This document shows, in pieces, positions 16,414 through 25,611 of a stretch of DNA of 57,735 bases (the stretch's first letter is position 1; each line of letters begins with the position of its first letter). The DNA is taken from the IMG/VR virus record IMGVR_UViG_3300010371_000007, positions 1 to 57,735 of that record. One strand, given 5' to 3'. A model generated the notes under the pieces. The model searched no databases. It was not told the DNA's origin and saw only the letters and a program-made list of their open reading frames with translations. A program made the translations under genes and the position numbers. This DNA is from a virus.

Positions 16414-16898
16414 TGGCGGTCCCCGGGCCTCCGGTGTCCCTGTCTGCGGTGCGCGCGGAGTTCGGCGCGCCGGCAGGCACGCCGCTGCACGCGTTCGTGC
16501 GCGGTGGTGCGTGGGTACCGGATACGGCGCAGAACGCTGGTGTTCCGACGGCACCTCCGATCCGTTTGGCGCAGCTGGCCGGCGCGGTGAAATACCAGCC
16601 GGTGACAGCCACGGCGGCGCCTACGTCTGTGTCTGGTAGTGGTAGCGGCCCCAACCCGAGCGGCTTCGTGGCCAGCAACACGGTCACCGTCACTGGGCAC
16701 GGTGGCAATGCCGCCTACACCTACAGCTGGAGCATCATCTCTGGCTCAGTGACAATAAACGCGCCCAGTAGTGCGTCGACCTATTTTTCCGCGCAGGTGT
16801 TCAATACGCTCGACGCCGTTGCGCGCTGCACCGTTTCCGATGGCACGACGTCGAGCTACGTGGACGTGCCGGTCTCGCTCACGTACACGAGGGACTAG
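16413..16898 (+). CDS. Ig-like tail-associated protein
   Basis: 161 residues, ATG overlapping the previous stop (TGATG). The N-terminal motif 'PVSLSAVRAEFGAPAGTPLHAFVRGGAWVP' is split here by line of sight into a helix and a turn; it recurs in phage tail proteins. Residues 70-161 form an Ig/PKD-like beta-sandwich with 'YTYSWSIISGSVTI'. Probably a decoration of the tail or fibre base. Confidence 0.65.
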   Translation: MAVPGPPVSLSAVRAEFGAPAGTPLHAFVRGGAWVPDTAQNAGVPTAPPIRLAQLAGAVKYQPVTATAAPTSVSGSGSGPNPSGFVASNTVTVTGHGGNAAYTYSWSIISGSVTINAPSSASTYFSAQVFNTLDAVARCTVSDGTTSSYVDVPVSLTYTRD

Positions 16899-16903
16899 GG
16901 TCA

Positions 16904-18679
16904 ATGACGATCCTGCGCATCTCTGGCTTCGGCGGCATCATCCCGCGACTGGGAAGCCGACTGCTGCCTGACAACGCTGCGCAGTACGCGCTCAATGCGC
17001 AGCTGTTCTCTGGCGAGCTTCGCAGCTGGAGCCAGCTGAAGCTGCTCGCGACGTATGCGTCGCACCCCAACCTGCAGGACGTTTTTCACTACCGCCACCC
17101 GAACGACCCGACGCTGACGAACTACTACATCCCGTTCGACCAGCGCACGGACGTGGTGAAGGCGCCGATCATCAACGATGCGTACAACCGGCTCTACTGG
17201 ACGGATGGTATCAAGTTCACCATCACGACGATGGCCGATGTCGAGGCGGGCACGCCGGGCCAACCGGTCGGCCTACCCCCACCGACGTTCGGGACGACGC
17301 CTGCGATCGCCACCGCGGGTGGTACATCGGCGAATGCCGTTACGCGCGTGTACACGTTCATCCTCGTGTCGAAGTACGGCGAGGAAGGCCCGGCCAGCGA
17401 CACGTCCACGATCACTGTGTCGGGCAACAGTGACGGCACGTGGACGATCACCAACGCAAACACGCTGGTGGCGCCCACGAACCCGAACATCATCAAGCTG
17501 CGGATGTACCGCACGATCGCGTCGCTCACCTCGAACACCGTCACATATCGTGAAGTGGTGGAGTGGGACATCGGCAGCGTGCCTGCCAGCTACTCGGATG
17601 TGATGTCAGAGACCACGCTGGCGACGCAGCCCGCCATGCAGTCGCTGCAATGGGATGCGCCGCCGGCCGACCTGAAGGGTCTGTGTGCTGGCCCGAACGG
17701 CATGCTGTCGGCGTTCAAGGGTCGCACGGTGTATTTCAGCGTGCCGTGGTTCCCGCACGCATGGCCCGACAGCTACCAGATCGCGGTGCCTGAAGACATC
17801 GTGGCCATCGGGTGGATCGGTTCGCTGCTGGTGATCGGCACGACCGGACGCCCAGCCGTGGTGTCAGGCACGAGCCCGACGTCGCTCTCCACACAGAACT
17901 TCGGCGAAGTCATCCCTTGCCTGTCGCAGGACGGCTTCGTGTGCACGTCGACCGCTGCGTTCTACCCGTCGCTGGATGGCTTGATCTCGCTCTCGGCCGA
18001 CGGCGTGGTGAACAACAGCAACGCGTTCGCCACGCGCAAGGACTGGCTGGCGCGGTTCCCGCCAGTGTCGACGTCCGGCGCGATCTACCAGAGCCGGTAC
18101 TTCGGGTTCTACTCGTCACAGCTGGGCTACTCGCTCGGTTTCGACGACGCGACGACGGGCCTCACGGACCTGCAGGTCAACGGCGTGAAGCGGATCAAGA
18201 ACTCCGCCGTGGACAATAGTGCGCACGTCATCATCGGTGACCAGCTGTTCCAGTGGGATGGTGCGGTGGACAGCCCGCTGGTGTTCGTGTGGCGGTCGAA
18301 ACCGTTCATGGTGCCGAAGCCGGTGAACATGGGCGTACTGCAGGTGCGCGGCGATTTCCTCGCGTTCGGCAACGCACCGGCGCCGCCGGCACCGCCGCCG
18401 TTCGACCCATCGGGCTACGCCATCGACGACAAGGGCATCAACGAGGGCGGCATCAACGGGCTGGGTGTCCCACAGCAGTCGCTGGCCTCGGACTCGATCG
18501 GCGTGAAGGTCTACGCGGACGACACGCTCGTGTGGGTCGGTGTGGTGAACTCGGAGGAGCCGGTTAACCTGCCGTCGGGCTTCAAGGCGGTAAAGTGGGA
18601 AGTCGAGGTATCCGGCACCCTCTCAGTGTTCTCGGTAGTGCTGGCCGGTACGCGGAAAGAACTGGAGAACGTCCCATGA
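16904..18679 (+). CDS. Large tail protein, nozzle-like
   Basis: 591 residues. Beta-rich throughout; begins 'MTILRISGFGGIIPRLGSRL', then 'AAQYALNAQLFSGELRSW', a pattern shared by large podovirus tail proteins. A beta-sandwich inserted at about 140-195 has an Fn3-like 'YTFILVSKYGEEGPAS'. Beyond it the protein looks like a propeller or platform. In podoviruses a protein of this size at this place forms the tail nozzle. The call is by layout and not by a catalytic motif. Confidence 0.65.
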   Translation: MTILRISGFGGIIPRLGSRLLPDNAAQYALNAQLFSGELRSWSQLKLLATYASHPNLQDVFHYRHPNDPTLTNYYIPFDQRTDVVKAPIINDAYNRLYWTDGIKFTITTMADVEAGTPGQPVGLPPPTFGTTPAIATAGGTSANAVTRVYTFILVSKYGEEGPASDTSTITVSGNSDGTWTITNANTLVAPTNPNIIKLRMYRTIASLTSNTVTYREVVEWDIGSVPASYSDVMSETTLATQPAMQSLQWDAPPADLKGLCAGPNGMLSAFKGRTVYFSVPWFPHAWPDSYQIAVPEDIVAIGWIGSLLVIGTTGRPAVVSGTSPTSLSTQNFGEVIPCLSQDGFVCTSTAAFYPSLDGLISLSADGVVNNSNAFATRKDWLARFPPVSTSGAIYQSRYFGFYSSQLGYSLGFDDATTGLTDLQVNGVKRIKNSAVDNSAHVIIGDQLFQWDGAVDSPLVFVWRSKPFMVPKPVNMGVLQVRGDFLAFGNAPAPPAPPPFDPSGYAIDDKGINEGGINGLGVPQQSLASDSIGVKVYADDTLVWVGVVNSEEPVNLPSGFKAVKWEVEVSGTLSVFSVVLAGTRKELENVP

Positions 18680-18867
18680 CGGATGTCAAGAAAATCGATG
18701 TCACGACCCACATCGGCGCGACGCCGAAGTTTCAGCTGGAGAAGCTCGCCGAGGCGGTCAACATGCTGCAGGGTGTCACCGACGATGACCAGCGCGCGAC
18801 TCGGAAGTTCGAGTTCGAGCAGCGGCTGGCAGCGGTGGAGGCCCGGCTGAAGAACGCCGGTGTGTGA
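18676..18867 (+). CDS. Small helical protein
   Basis: 63 residues, ATGA overlap with the tail gene upstream. Contains 'EKLAEAVNMLQG' and a C-terminal charged helix with coiled-coil character. Function unknown; probably a small tail or assembly factor. Confidence 0.6.
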   Translation: MTDVKKIDVTTHIGATPKFQLEKLAEAVNMLQGVTDDDQRATRKFEFEQRLAAVEARLKNAGV

Positions 18868-19246
18868 CGACCCGAACTACCTCGCGCGCCTGCTCTACGC
18901 GCGCGTGATGTCGGCGCACGAGACGGTGGGCGCCCCCATCGAGCCGTTCGGCGAATTCGCTGCCGGGGAGTGGGAGCTGACACATCTCGGCACGGACGGC
19001 GTGATCGGGTTCAAGCTCTGCCCGGAGAAGGATGGCGACAGTGTGATCGTGGCCCTCCCGACGAACCATTCCCCCGCGGCGTCGCGCCGGGTCGTCCGGT
19101 TGATATGGGGGAGGGTTCGCACCGGGCGGAAGGTCTACAGTGCGGCATGGAAAAACCATACGCTGGCGGTTAATATCAACGTCAGGATGGGCGCACGGGC
19201 GCTCGGGGAAACACCCGGCGGGTACTTCCACTTCGTGTACGAGTAG
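18860..19246 (+). CDS. Hypothetical protein before the ejection genes
   Basis: 128 residues from a GTG overlapping the previous gene. Not recognised by sequence. It has 'YLARLLYARVMSAHETVGAPIEP' and 'GDSVIVALPTNHSPAASRRVVRL', features of a small alpha/beta enzyme or acetyltransferase-like fold, without a clear catalytic motif. It sits just upstream of the internal virion proteins. Confidence 0.6.
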   Translation: MCDDPNYLARLLYARVMSAHETVGAPIEPFGEFAAGEWELTHLGTDGVIGFKLCPEKDGDSVIVALPTNHSPAASRRVVRLIWGRVRTGRKVYSAAWKNHTLAVNINVRMGARALGETPGGYFHFVYE

Positions 19247-19261
19247 CTGAGGAGCACTCCG

Positions 19262-20692
19262 GTGGGAAAAAAGAGCACGCCTAAGCCGCCCGACCTGACC
19301 CCGCTCAGCAACGCGCAGCTGGAGATCTCCAAGCAGCAGCTGGCGCAGGCGCAGCAGCAGATGAACATGTCCGCGGAGCAGTTCAACCGCTACATGGACC
19401 TGTCCAACCAAGAGCTGCAGCAGAGTCAGGCGCAGTACGACACGCAGATGGGTCTGCAGAGCCGCGCGCTGGATCAGGCGGACGCGGCCAACGCCATCTC
19501 GCGCCAAGTCGCTGACAAGCAGATGTCGGCCATGGACCAGTCCATGCAGTACGCGCAGGAGGACCGCGCGCGCTACACGAACACGATCCTGCCGCTGCAA
19601 GACCAATACATCAAGGAAGCGCAGGCGTACTCGTCGCCTGAGAAGCAAGCTGCTGCTGCGGCTCAGGCGCTGGCCGACAACCAGACGCAGATCGAGGCGC
19701 AGCGCAACAACCAGATGTCCCAGCTCGCGTCGATGGGTATCGACCCGTCGCAGGTGATGTCGTCGTCGCTGTCGAGTCAGCTCGGTGTCGCCGGCGCGGC
19801 GCAGGGCGCGCTCAACGCCAACACGGCGCGCGAGAACACGATCCAGACCGGGTACAACATGCTCGGCAATGCGATCAACATGGGCAACAACCTGCCCTCG
19901 CAGGCGCTGGGAGCACTGGGCACGGGCACGCAGGCAGGCAACAGCGCCGCCGGCAACATGCAGTCGGGCGCGAACGTCTACGCCAACGCGTCGCAGATCG
20001 GCGCCACGGCGTCCGGCATCCGCCAGAGTTCGCTCGGCCTGTCCTCACAGCTGACCGGCTCGCCGATGTCGTGGGCGTCGTTGGGTAACCAGTCTTACGG
20101 TGGCGCCAGCAACGGCATCATGAACGCATCGAGCATCCAGAACCAGATGTTCCAGAACCAGATGTCGCAGCAGGCGATGAAAAACCAGCAGTCGCAGTCC
20201 ACCATGAGCGCGATCGGCGGCATGGCCGGTATGGCCGCGATGTTCATGGCGGAAGGTGGCGTGGTCGATCCTGAACAGCTGCCTCCGATCATCGGGAGCA
20301 CTGGAGCGCCCGTAATCGCACAACCGAACACGGACGTCACGCTCAGCGACGCCGCGCCGGCGATCGGCGACGTCAATCATGTGTACGCGGCACGTCCCGC
20401 CATGTTGTCCGACCGCGACCGTATGGGGATGTCGATCGCCGCAGGCATGCTGGACCGCGGCGCCAATTCGCCGGCGTACACGGACGCCAATATGCAGACG
20501 CCGTGGCTGCGCCCGCAGATGCGTGCGGAGGGTGGCGCCATGGGCCGCGTGATGCCGAGTATGGCCGCGCGCGACAAGATCCTGACCTTTACGACGCCGG
20601 GCGAGTACGTGGTGCCTGCTGACGTCGTTCGCCAGCTGGGTATCCAGCACTTCGAGAAGCTGGTCCATAAATACCATCGACCGGGAGCGTGA
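19262..20692 (+). CDS. Internal virion/ejection protein, Gln-rich
   Basis: 476 residues from a GTG behind GAGGAG. The first 170 residues are a Gln/Ala-rich coiled coil; the middle is Gly/Ser/Asn-rich. The end has 'FMAEGGVVDPEQLPP' and 'TTPGEYVVPADVVRQLG', signatures seen in podovirus internal virion proteins. These are packed under the portal and ejected with the DNA. First of at least three ejection genes in a row. Confidence 0.75.
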   Translation: MGKKSTPKPPDLTPLSNAQLEISKQQLAQAQQQMNMSAEQFNRYMDLSNQELQQSQAQYDTQMGLQSRALDQADAANAISRQVADKQMSAMDQSMQYAQEDRARYTNTILPLQDQYIKEAQAYSSPEKQAAAAAQALADNQTQIEAQRNNQMSQLASMGIDPSQVMSSSLSSQLGVAGAAQGALNANTARENTIQTGYNMLGNAINMGNNLPSQALGALGTGTQAGNSAAGNMQSGANVYANASQIGATASGIRQSSLGLSSQLTGSPMSWASLGNQSYGGASNGIMNASSIQNQMFQNQMSQQAMKNQQSQSTMSAIGGMAGMAAMFMAEGGVVDPEQLPPIIGSTGAPVIAQPNTDVTLSDAAPAIGDVNHVYAARPAMLSDRDRMGMSIAAGMLDRGANSPAYTDANMQTPWLRPQMRAEGGAMGRVMPSMAARDKILTFTTPGEYVVPADVVRQLGIQHFEKLVHKYHRPGA

Positions 20693-20693
20693 C

Positions 20694-21197
20694 ATGTCGG
20701 CATCTAGCGGGTTCATGACGGGTCTGCTGCAGGGCGTTGCTGCCGGCAAGGTGCTCGGCGATCGTTTCGCAATGTCTCGGTCCAACAGCCGCATGCAGGC
20801 GGTGCAGGACGCCATCGACGCGGGCAAGTACACCAACGATGCCGCTGGGCAGGCGCAGCTCCAGACCGACCTGCGCAACGCGCAAGCGCCGTTGTCGAAC
20901 CGCGGCATGGACGATACCTACGGTGAAGACCAGTATTCGCGCCTGCTCGACCTAGAAGCTCCGCGCCGCGCAGCAGGCGGGGTCCAGTGTCCCTGCGTCG
21001 GCGCCGGGCGCCGACGGCGCGTCCTCGCTGCCGCCGGATTACAGCGGCGCACTGAGTGGCTACGCGACGAACCTGCGCGGACTCGGCGACCTGCAGGGCG
21101 GCATGCAGGCAGACCAGATGTCGGGCCAGATCACAGCAGGTCGCAACGCGATCAACCAGACGGGCCAGATGTCGCCGACCGGCACGCAGCCGGGTGA
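20694..21197 (+). CDS. N-terminal part of the transglycosylase ejection protein (frame broken)
   Basis: As read, 167 residues. Only the first 87 or so look coding ('SSGFMTGLLQGVAAGKVLG', 'QAVQDAIDAGKYTND', 'GEDQYSRLLDLE'). Beyond 20955 this frame turns Arg-rich and loses GC3 bias, while the +1 frame becomes coding and runs to 22647. The natural product is therefore probably one protein of about 650 residues joined by a +1 shift near GAC CTA GAA GCT (20949-20960). The break may be a sequencing indel, a real mutation or programmed frameshifting. Starts two bases after the previous stop. Confidence 0.65.
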   Translation: MSASSGFMTGLLQGVAAGKVLGDRFAMSRSNSRMQAVQDAIDAGKYTNDAAGQAQLQTDLRNAQAPLSNRGMDDTYGEDQYSRLLDLEAPRRAAGGVQCPCVGAGRRRRVLAAAGLQRRTEWLRDEPARTRRPAGRHAGRPDVGPDHSRSQRDQPDGPDVADRHAAG

Positions 21198-22647
21198 GGT
21201 GGATCAGGCGCGACTGGGGGCGGGCGTGGCGGCGAACAATGCCGCCATGGGCGATGCCAGTGGCTCGGCGCAGTGGGGTGACCGTGCGAAGCAGCAGGGC
21301 GATACCCAGCTGCAGGGAATGCTCGGTCGCGCGCTGACCATGGCGCAGAACCCTTCGCTGGGTGGCATGCAGGGCGCCGCACCGTTCCTCAATTCCGCTG
21401 CGCAGATGATGGGCTACGGCCAAGTGCAGTATTCGCCGAGTCAGGACTCGCTGACGGTGATGTCGCGCGACAACCAGCCACTGGCGACGATCAACCAGCA
21501 GAACATCCAGCAGTTCGCGGAAACGCTCGGCAACCAACCTGAGAACCTGCTCGGCAACCTGCGTGCGCTGCAGACCCAGCAGTATCAGGCCGCTACGAAG
21601 CAGCGCACGGACGACTACAACGCAGGCCGCTACACGCTGCTCGGGCTCGCCAAGAGCGCGCCGAGCGATGCCATGCTCAATCAGGCGGAACGTATCGCCG
21701 TGTCGAGCAGCAACGCGGCGGAGAAAACGAACTGGCAGACCATCTCGACGACGCCAGTCACCGACAAGGACGGCGCGCCGACGGGCGTGGTGCGCTCGAT
21801 CGTGAAGCCGCCCGGTAGCCCGGCGCTGATCCTCACCGTGCTGCCCGAAGACCCCTCCAAGCCGGCGCAGCCAGCGTACCGGCTCCAGCGGCAGGACGGC
21901 TCCGATGTGTCCGGCAACGAGCTAGGCCAGTACGCTGCGTCCGCACAGATTGTGGCGCAGGCGGCGCGCGACCGCGCCATGCTCGACAACCTGAAGCTCA
22001 ATCAGGCTCGGTTCCAGCAGGGGCGCGCGAACGTCTACGACGTGCTGGGTTCGCTCGGCTCAGGTGCCTTCGGTGGGTCAATGCCACAAGGTGGCCAGCT
22101 GCCACCTCCGCATGCCATTACGAGCGCACAGGTGCAGGTCGAGTCTGGCGGCAACCAGAACGCGGTCTCACCCAAGGGCGCCGTTGGCGCCATGCAGCTG
22201 ATGCCCGACACGGCGCGCGAGCAGGAACAGAAGCTCGGCTTGGCGCCGGGCTCAACAGACACGTCGGCCGCGGCGAACACGAAGGCAGGCGAAGCGTACC
22301 GCCAGCAGCTGGTGGCGCGGTACACGAAACAGTCGGGCAACGAGCTCACCGGCCTCGCGCAGGGTCTGATCGCCTACAACATGGGTCCGGGCAAGACGGA
22401 CAAGTGGCTGGCCGCCGGCGCTGACCCGGCGAAGCTGCCGAAGGAAACCCGCGACTACGTGACCAAGGTTTTCTCGAAACTGGGCCTCCCCGGAATGACC
22501 GCAGCGCGCGGCAGTTCTGGCATCATGGGCGCCAGCGCGGAGCCGAAGCTGCCGAAGGTGAAGCTCAACGCTGCGGGGACCGCCCCGCTCACCTCGGCGC
22601 CCACGGCGAAACTCTCCAACGGGCCGGCAAACAAGTACCTCCTCTAA
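21103..22647 (+). CDS. Ejection protein with C-terminal lytic transglycosylase (SLT) domain
   Basis: 514 residues from the first ATG, but the coding signal in this frame starts right after a TAG at 20953 (reads KLRAAQQAG...), so the true N-terminus is almost certainly the 20694 frame. The SLT domain lies at about 345-450: 'ITSAQVQVESGG' (catalytic Glu), 'KGAVGAMQLMPDTA', 'IAYNMGPG' and 'ETRDYVTKV'. Such domains open peptidoglycan during DNA entry, as in T7 gp16. No RBS precedes ATG 21103. Confidence 0.8.
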   Translation: MQADQMSGQITAGRNAINQTGQMSPTGTQPGEVDQARLGAGVAANNAAMGDASGSAQWGDRAKQQGDTQLQGMLGRALTMAQNPSLGGMQGAAPFLNSAAQMMGYGQVQYSPSQDSLTVMSRDNQPLATINQQNIQQFAETLGNQPENLLGNLRALQTQQYQAATKQRTDDYNAGRYTLLGLAKSAPSDAMLNQAERIAVSSSNAAEKTNWQTISTTPVTDKDGAPTGVVRSIVKPPGSPALILTVLPEDPSKPAQPAYRLQRQDGSDVSGNELGQYAASAQIVAQAARDRAMLDNLKLNQARFQQGRANVYDVLGSLGSGAFGGSMPQGGQLPPPHAITSAQVQVESGGNQNAVSPKGAVGAMQLMPDTAREQEQKLGLAPGSTDTSAAANTKAGEAYRQQLVARYTKQSGNELTGLAQGLIAYNMGPGKTDKWLAAGADPAKLPKETRDYVTKVFSKLGLPGMTAARGSSGIMGASAEPKLPKVKLNAAGTAPLTSAPTAKLSNGPANKYLL

Positions 22648-22656
22648 GGACGATCC

Positions 22657-25611
22657 ATGGCCGACTTCACCGACCCGATCACGCAGGCACTCCAGCAGCG
22701 CCTTGCGTCCGGCCCGACGATCTCGGACAACGGCACGCCCCGAGGCGACGCGCAGCTCCAGCAGAACCTCGCCGATGTCACTGCCTCGGCGTCGAATGGC
22801 GCGGTGGGTGGTGCGATGGGCGCCATGGGTGGCGCCGCGGCACAGGCGCCGGAAGCGACGTTCTACGCGTACAACCCGCACACGGACACCCTGCTCGTCA
22901 ACGGCGAGGCCGTCCCCCACGATTTCCAAGCGTGGTCGCATGTCGCGTCGGTGAGTCCAGACCAGCTGCGGCCGATGTCGGTCAGCGCCGTGTCCGAGGA
23001 TGGCTACATCCCACTGACGCAAGGGCGCTTGCAGGAGTTTCTGCAGCAGACGGACCAGAACGCGCAGTCGCATTTCACCGGCGACACGCTGAGCCATCTC
23101 TGGACGGGCACCGTGCGCATGGCGGGCGGCCTCGCACGTGAGCTTCCTCGTGTACTGGCGGGTACACCCGATGGGCGCATGGCGGCGTTCGCAGGTGACG
23201 CGCTGGCTAGCGGGTTGGGTGTAGACCCGAGCAAGTACGGCGGCTTGGCTGCCGCTGCGCAGGACGTGGGCCGGAACATTTCCGACACGAATGCCGCCTA
23301 TGCCCAACAGTGGGATGCCGACCGCCGCGCGGGCCAGACGCTGGCCGAGCAGGCGTACAGCGACTCGACGTTCAGCGCGCACCCACTGCGCGCCACAGGC
23401 AATCTGATATCGAACCAGCTGGCGGAGAGCATCCCCGCGATCGGCGCGTTCGCGTTCAACCCTGCGGCCGGCGCGCTCGCGATCGGTGGGCAGGGCGCAC
23501 AGATGAACGCCGAGAACGCGGGTCAGCGCTTCGACGCGTGGCGACAGGCGCACCCCGAGCAGTTCTCGGCGACCAACCCTGTCTATGCGCAGCTGCGTGC
23601 GCAAGGTCTGAGTGACGAGCAGACCGTCGCCGCGATGCGCCAGCAGTCGATGGACGTCGCCGGTGATGTCGGCGGTGCCCTGTCGCTGGCCACGGCGCCG
23701 CTGGCAGGACGCATCCCGCTGGCCGCGATCGGCCGTGCGTCTGCGCTGGCGCCCGCCATGGGCGGATCGGGCATCGGGTCGTTCATCGGCCGACGGCTCG
23801 CCATGAGCGGACTGACGGCAGCCGAGGGTGCCGGTATCGGCGCGGTGTCGAACATTCCGGGTCAGGTGGCAGCGGACGCCACCAGCGGTCGCGGTGTCCA
23901 AGGCGTGGGAGACTACACGCACGGCCTCGGTGAGATGGCGCTGCTCGGTGGCCTCATGGGCAGCGTGACGCGCGCGCCGGTGCGCAACGCCGCCGCTGCA
24001 TCGGATATCGCCGCGGCCACGGGTGCGATCCCCGGCAAGTCCCCGGTGAGTGACGCCAACCCGGCGCCCACCGGCATGCCGCAGATGCCGCTCCCCGACG
24101 TGCAAGGCCCGGCGCCCGCTGGCGCACCGCCCGTCCCCGGCTCCCCCGCGCGGCCGATGCCGCAGCCGGGCGAGATGGGCGATCTGCTCGGTGGGCAGCC
24201 GCGCCCAGCACCACAGCCCTCCGCTCCGGAGCCCGGCGCGGCGACACCGCCGGCGTTCAACCCGAACCAGACCGAACTCCCCGGGGTGCCGCCGGTCGGT
24301 CCGCAGCTGCCGCAGCGCGCCGGGCCGTCCCTGATCCAGCAGCGCGCAGCTGAACAGGCTGCCGCGCAGAACGCTCCGGCGCCCGCCGAGCCAGCCGGCG
24401 CGCTCCCCGCGCCCGGCATCACGCCGGCGCAAACGGAAGCCGCGGCCAGCGCGCACCAGTCGCTCCAGATGGTCCAGAACCTGCTGGACTCCGGGCAGTT
24501 CAACAAGCGCACGAAGACGGGCAAGGCGACGATCGACCAGCTGACGGCCGAACGCGACCGGCTGCAGGCCGTCGTGGACCAGCACCAGAACGACATACTG
24601 GCCGACCAGATCGCGCAGGCGCGCGCGGCGCGACCACCACAGCCGCCCGCTTCGTTCGTCGAGGACGCGAACGGCCAGCGCGGTCTGCCCGGTGTCGAGC
24701 CCGTGTCCACCCCGGACGGCGCGCCGCCGGCGAACATGGAGCCGGCACCGATCGGTCAGGACCAGCCGATGTCGCCGCAGGAGGCGCAGGCGCGCCTCGC
24801 CATGCAGCGCGCGCGCAACCCGGAGAACCGGCCGCCGCAGGAGGACTTGTTCCCGCGCCAGCTGAAGCAGGGGCTGCAGGCGGTCATCGACAAGAGCCGT
24901 CAGAGCGTGTCCGAGTCGACGCCAGAGCCTGCGGTGGACTTGGCGGCGCAGATGGCCGCGCTCAAGTCCGGCGCGCGGGACGCGGTGTTCGTCGCTGCAG
25001 GCAACGAGGCGCAGGCACCGAAGGTAGCCGGCAAGGCGGTCCGAAAGGTCGTGCGTCCGGAGGGGACGCTGTACACCACGAACGCAGCGAAAGCCAAAGC
25101 CTACAGGGAGGCGCCGGCGCTCAATGACGACATTCTCGCCCGCATGCAGGACTTGCCACAGTCGAAAGCTGACGCTGTACAGCGAGGCGACACGACTGTC
25201 ACTCAGGCGCTGGACGCGAATGGCGCCGTGGTCAAAGAGGCACTGGGGAAGGGAAACACGGCTGCGGTCGCGGAAGCGGCACCACCCGGTGGCGCAGTGC
25301 GCCAGTTGCCGGCCGAGGCGGCACAAGCGCGTCGCGCGGAGCTGAACGCTCGATTCGACCGCGGCGAGGCGATGTCGAACGCCGACCTGCGAGCTGCTGT
25401 CACACACGCAAGCGGAGCGCGACACGGGCGCGCCGGGCCAGCAGCCGTTGGAGGGCATGCTGAACGGCACGGCAGGCCCGCGCGCGGCGGCAGAGGCTGG
25501 TCACAAGGGTTTCCTGCATGCCGACATGAACGGCCTCAAGGCCATCAACGACACGGCGGGTCACGCGGCCGGCGACGCGCTGCTGCAGGCGTTCGGCTCG
25601 CTGTACCGTGA
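22657..25611 (+). CDS. Very large ejection protein, N-terminal section
   Basis: 984 residues as read. Residues 1-450 contain Gly/Ala-rich hydrophobic segments ('AIGAFAFNPAAGALAIGGQG', 'SGIGSFIGRRLAMSGLTAAE') that could insert into a membrane. Residues 460-620 are a Pro-rich linker, followed by helices up to 'AMSNADL'. After about 25390 the frame looks non-coding (His/Gly/Arg-rich) and the +1 frame continues with the GGDEF-containing open frame. The real product may thus be one protein of about 2,600 residues. Start nine bases after the SLT gene, good RBS. Confidence 0.75.
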   Translation: MADFTDPITQALQQRLASGPTISDNGTPRGDAQLQQNLADVTASASNGAVGGAMGAMGGAAAQAPEATFYAYNPHTDTLLVNGEAVPHDFQAWSHVASVSPDQLRPMSVSAVSEDGYIPLTQGRLQEFLQQTDQNAQSHFTGDTLSHLWTGTVRMAGGLARELPRVLAGTPDGRMAAFAGDALASGLGVDPSKYGGLAAAAQDVGRNISDTNAAYAQQWDADRRAGQTLAEQAYSDSTFSAHPLRATGNLISNQLAESIPAIGAFAFNPAAGALAIGGQGAQMNAENAGQRFDAWRQAHPEQFSATNPVYAQLRAQGLSDEQTVAAMRQQSMDVAGDVGGALSLATAPLAGRIPLAAIGRASALAPAMGGSGIGSFIGRRLAMSGLTAAEGAGIGAVSNIPGQVAADATSGRGVQGVGDYTHGLGEMALLGGLMGSVTRAPVRNAAAASDIAAATGAIPGKSPVSDANPAPTGMPQMPLPDVQGPAPAGAPPVPGSPARPMPQPGEMGDLLGGQPRPAPQPSAPEPGAATPPAFNPNQTELPGVPPVGPQLPQRAGPSLIQQRAAEQAAAQNAPAPAEPAGALPAPGITPAQTEAAASAHQSLQMVQNLLDSGQFNKRTKTGKATIDQLTAERDRLQAVVDQHQNDILADQIAQARAARPPQPPASFVEDANGQRGLPGVEPVSTPDGAPPANMEPAPIGQDQPMSPQEAQARLAMQRARNPENRPPQEDLFPRQLKQGLQAVIDKSRQSVSESTPEPAVDLAAQMAALKSGARDAVFVAAGNEAQAPKVAGKAVRKVVRPEGTLYTTNAAKAKAYREAPALNDDILARMQDLPQSKADAVQRGDTTVTQALDANGAVVKEALGKGNTAAVAEAAPPGGAVRQLPAEAAQARRAELNARFDRGEAMSNADLRAAVTHASGARHGRAGPAAVGGHAERHGRPARGGRGWSQGFPACRHERPQGHQRHGGSRGRRRAAAGVRLAVP

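Noticed and set aside
22252-25470. 1,072-codon minus-strand open frame opposite the ejection genes
   Set aside because: Composition is Arg/Leu/Ala-rich as expected for the complement of high-GC3 coding DNA. It has no ribosome-binding site and overlaps well-supported plus-strand genes.
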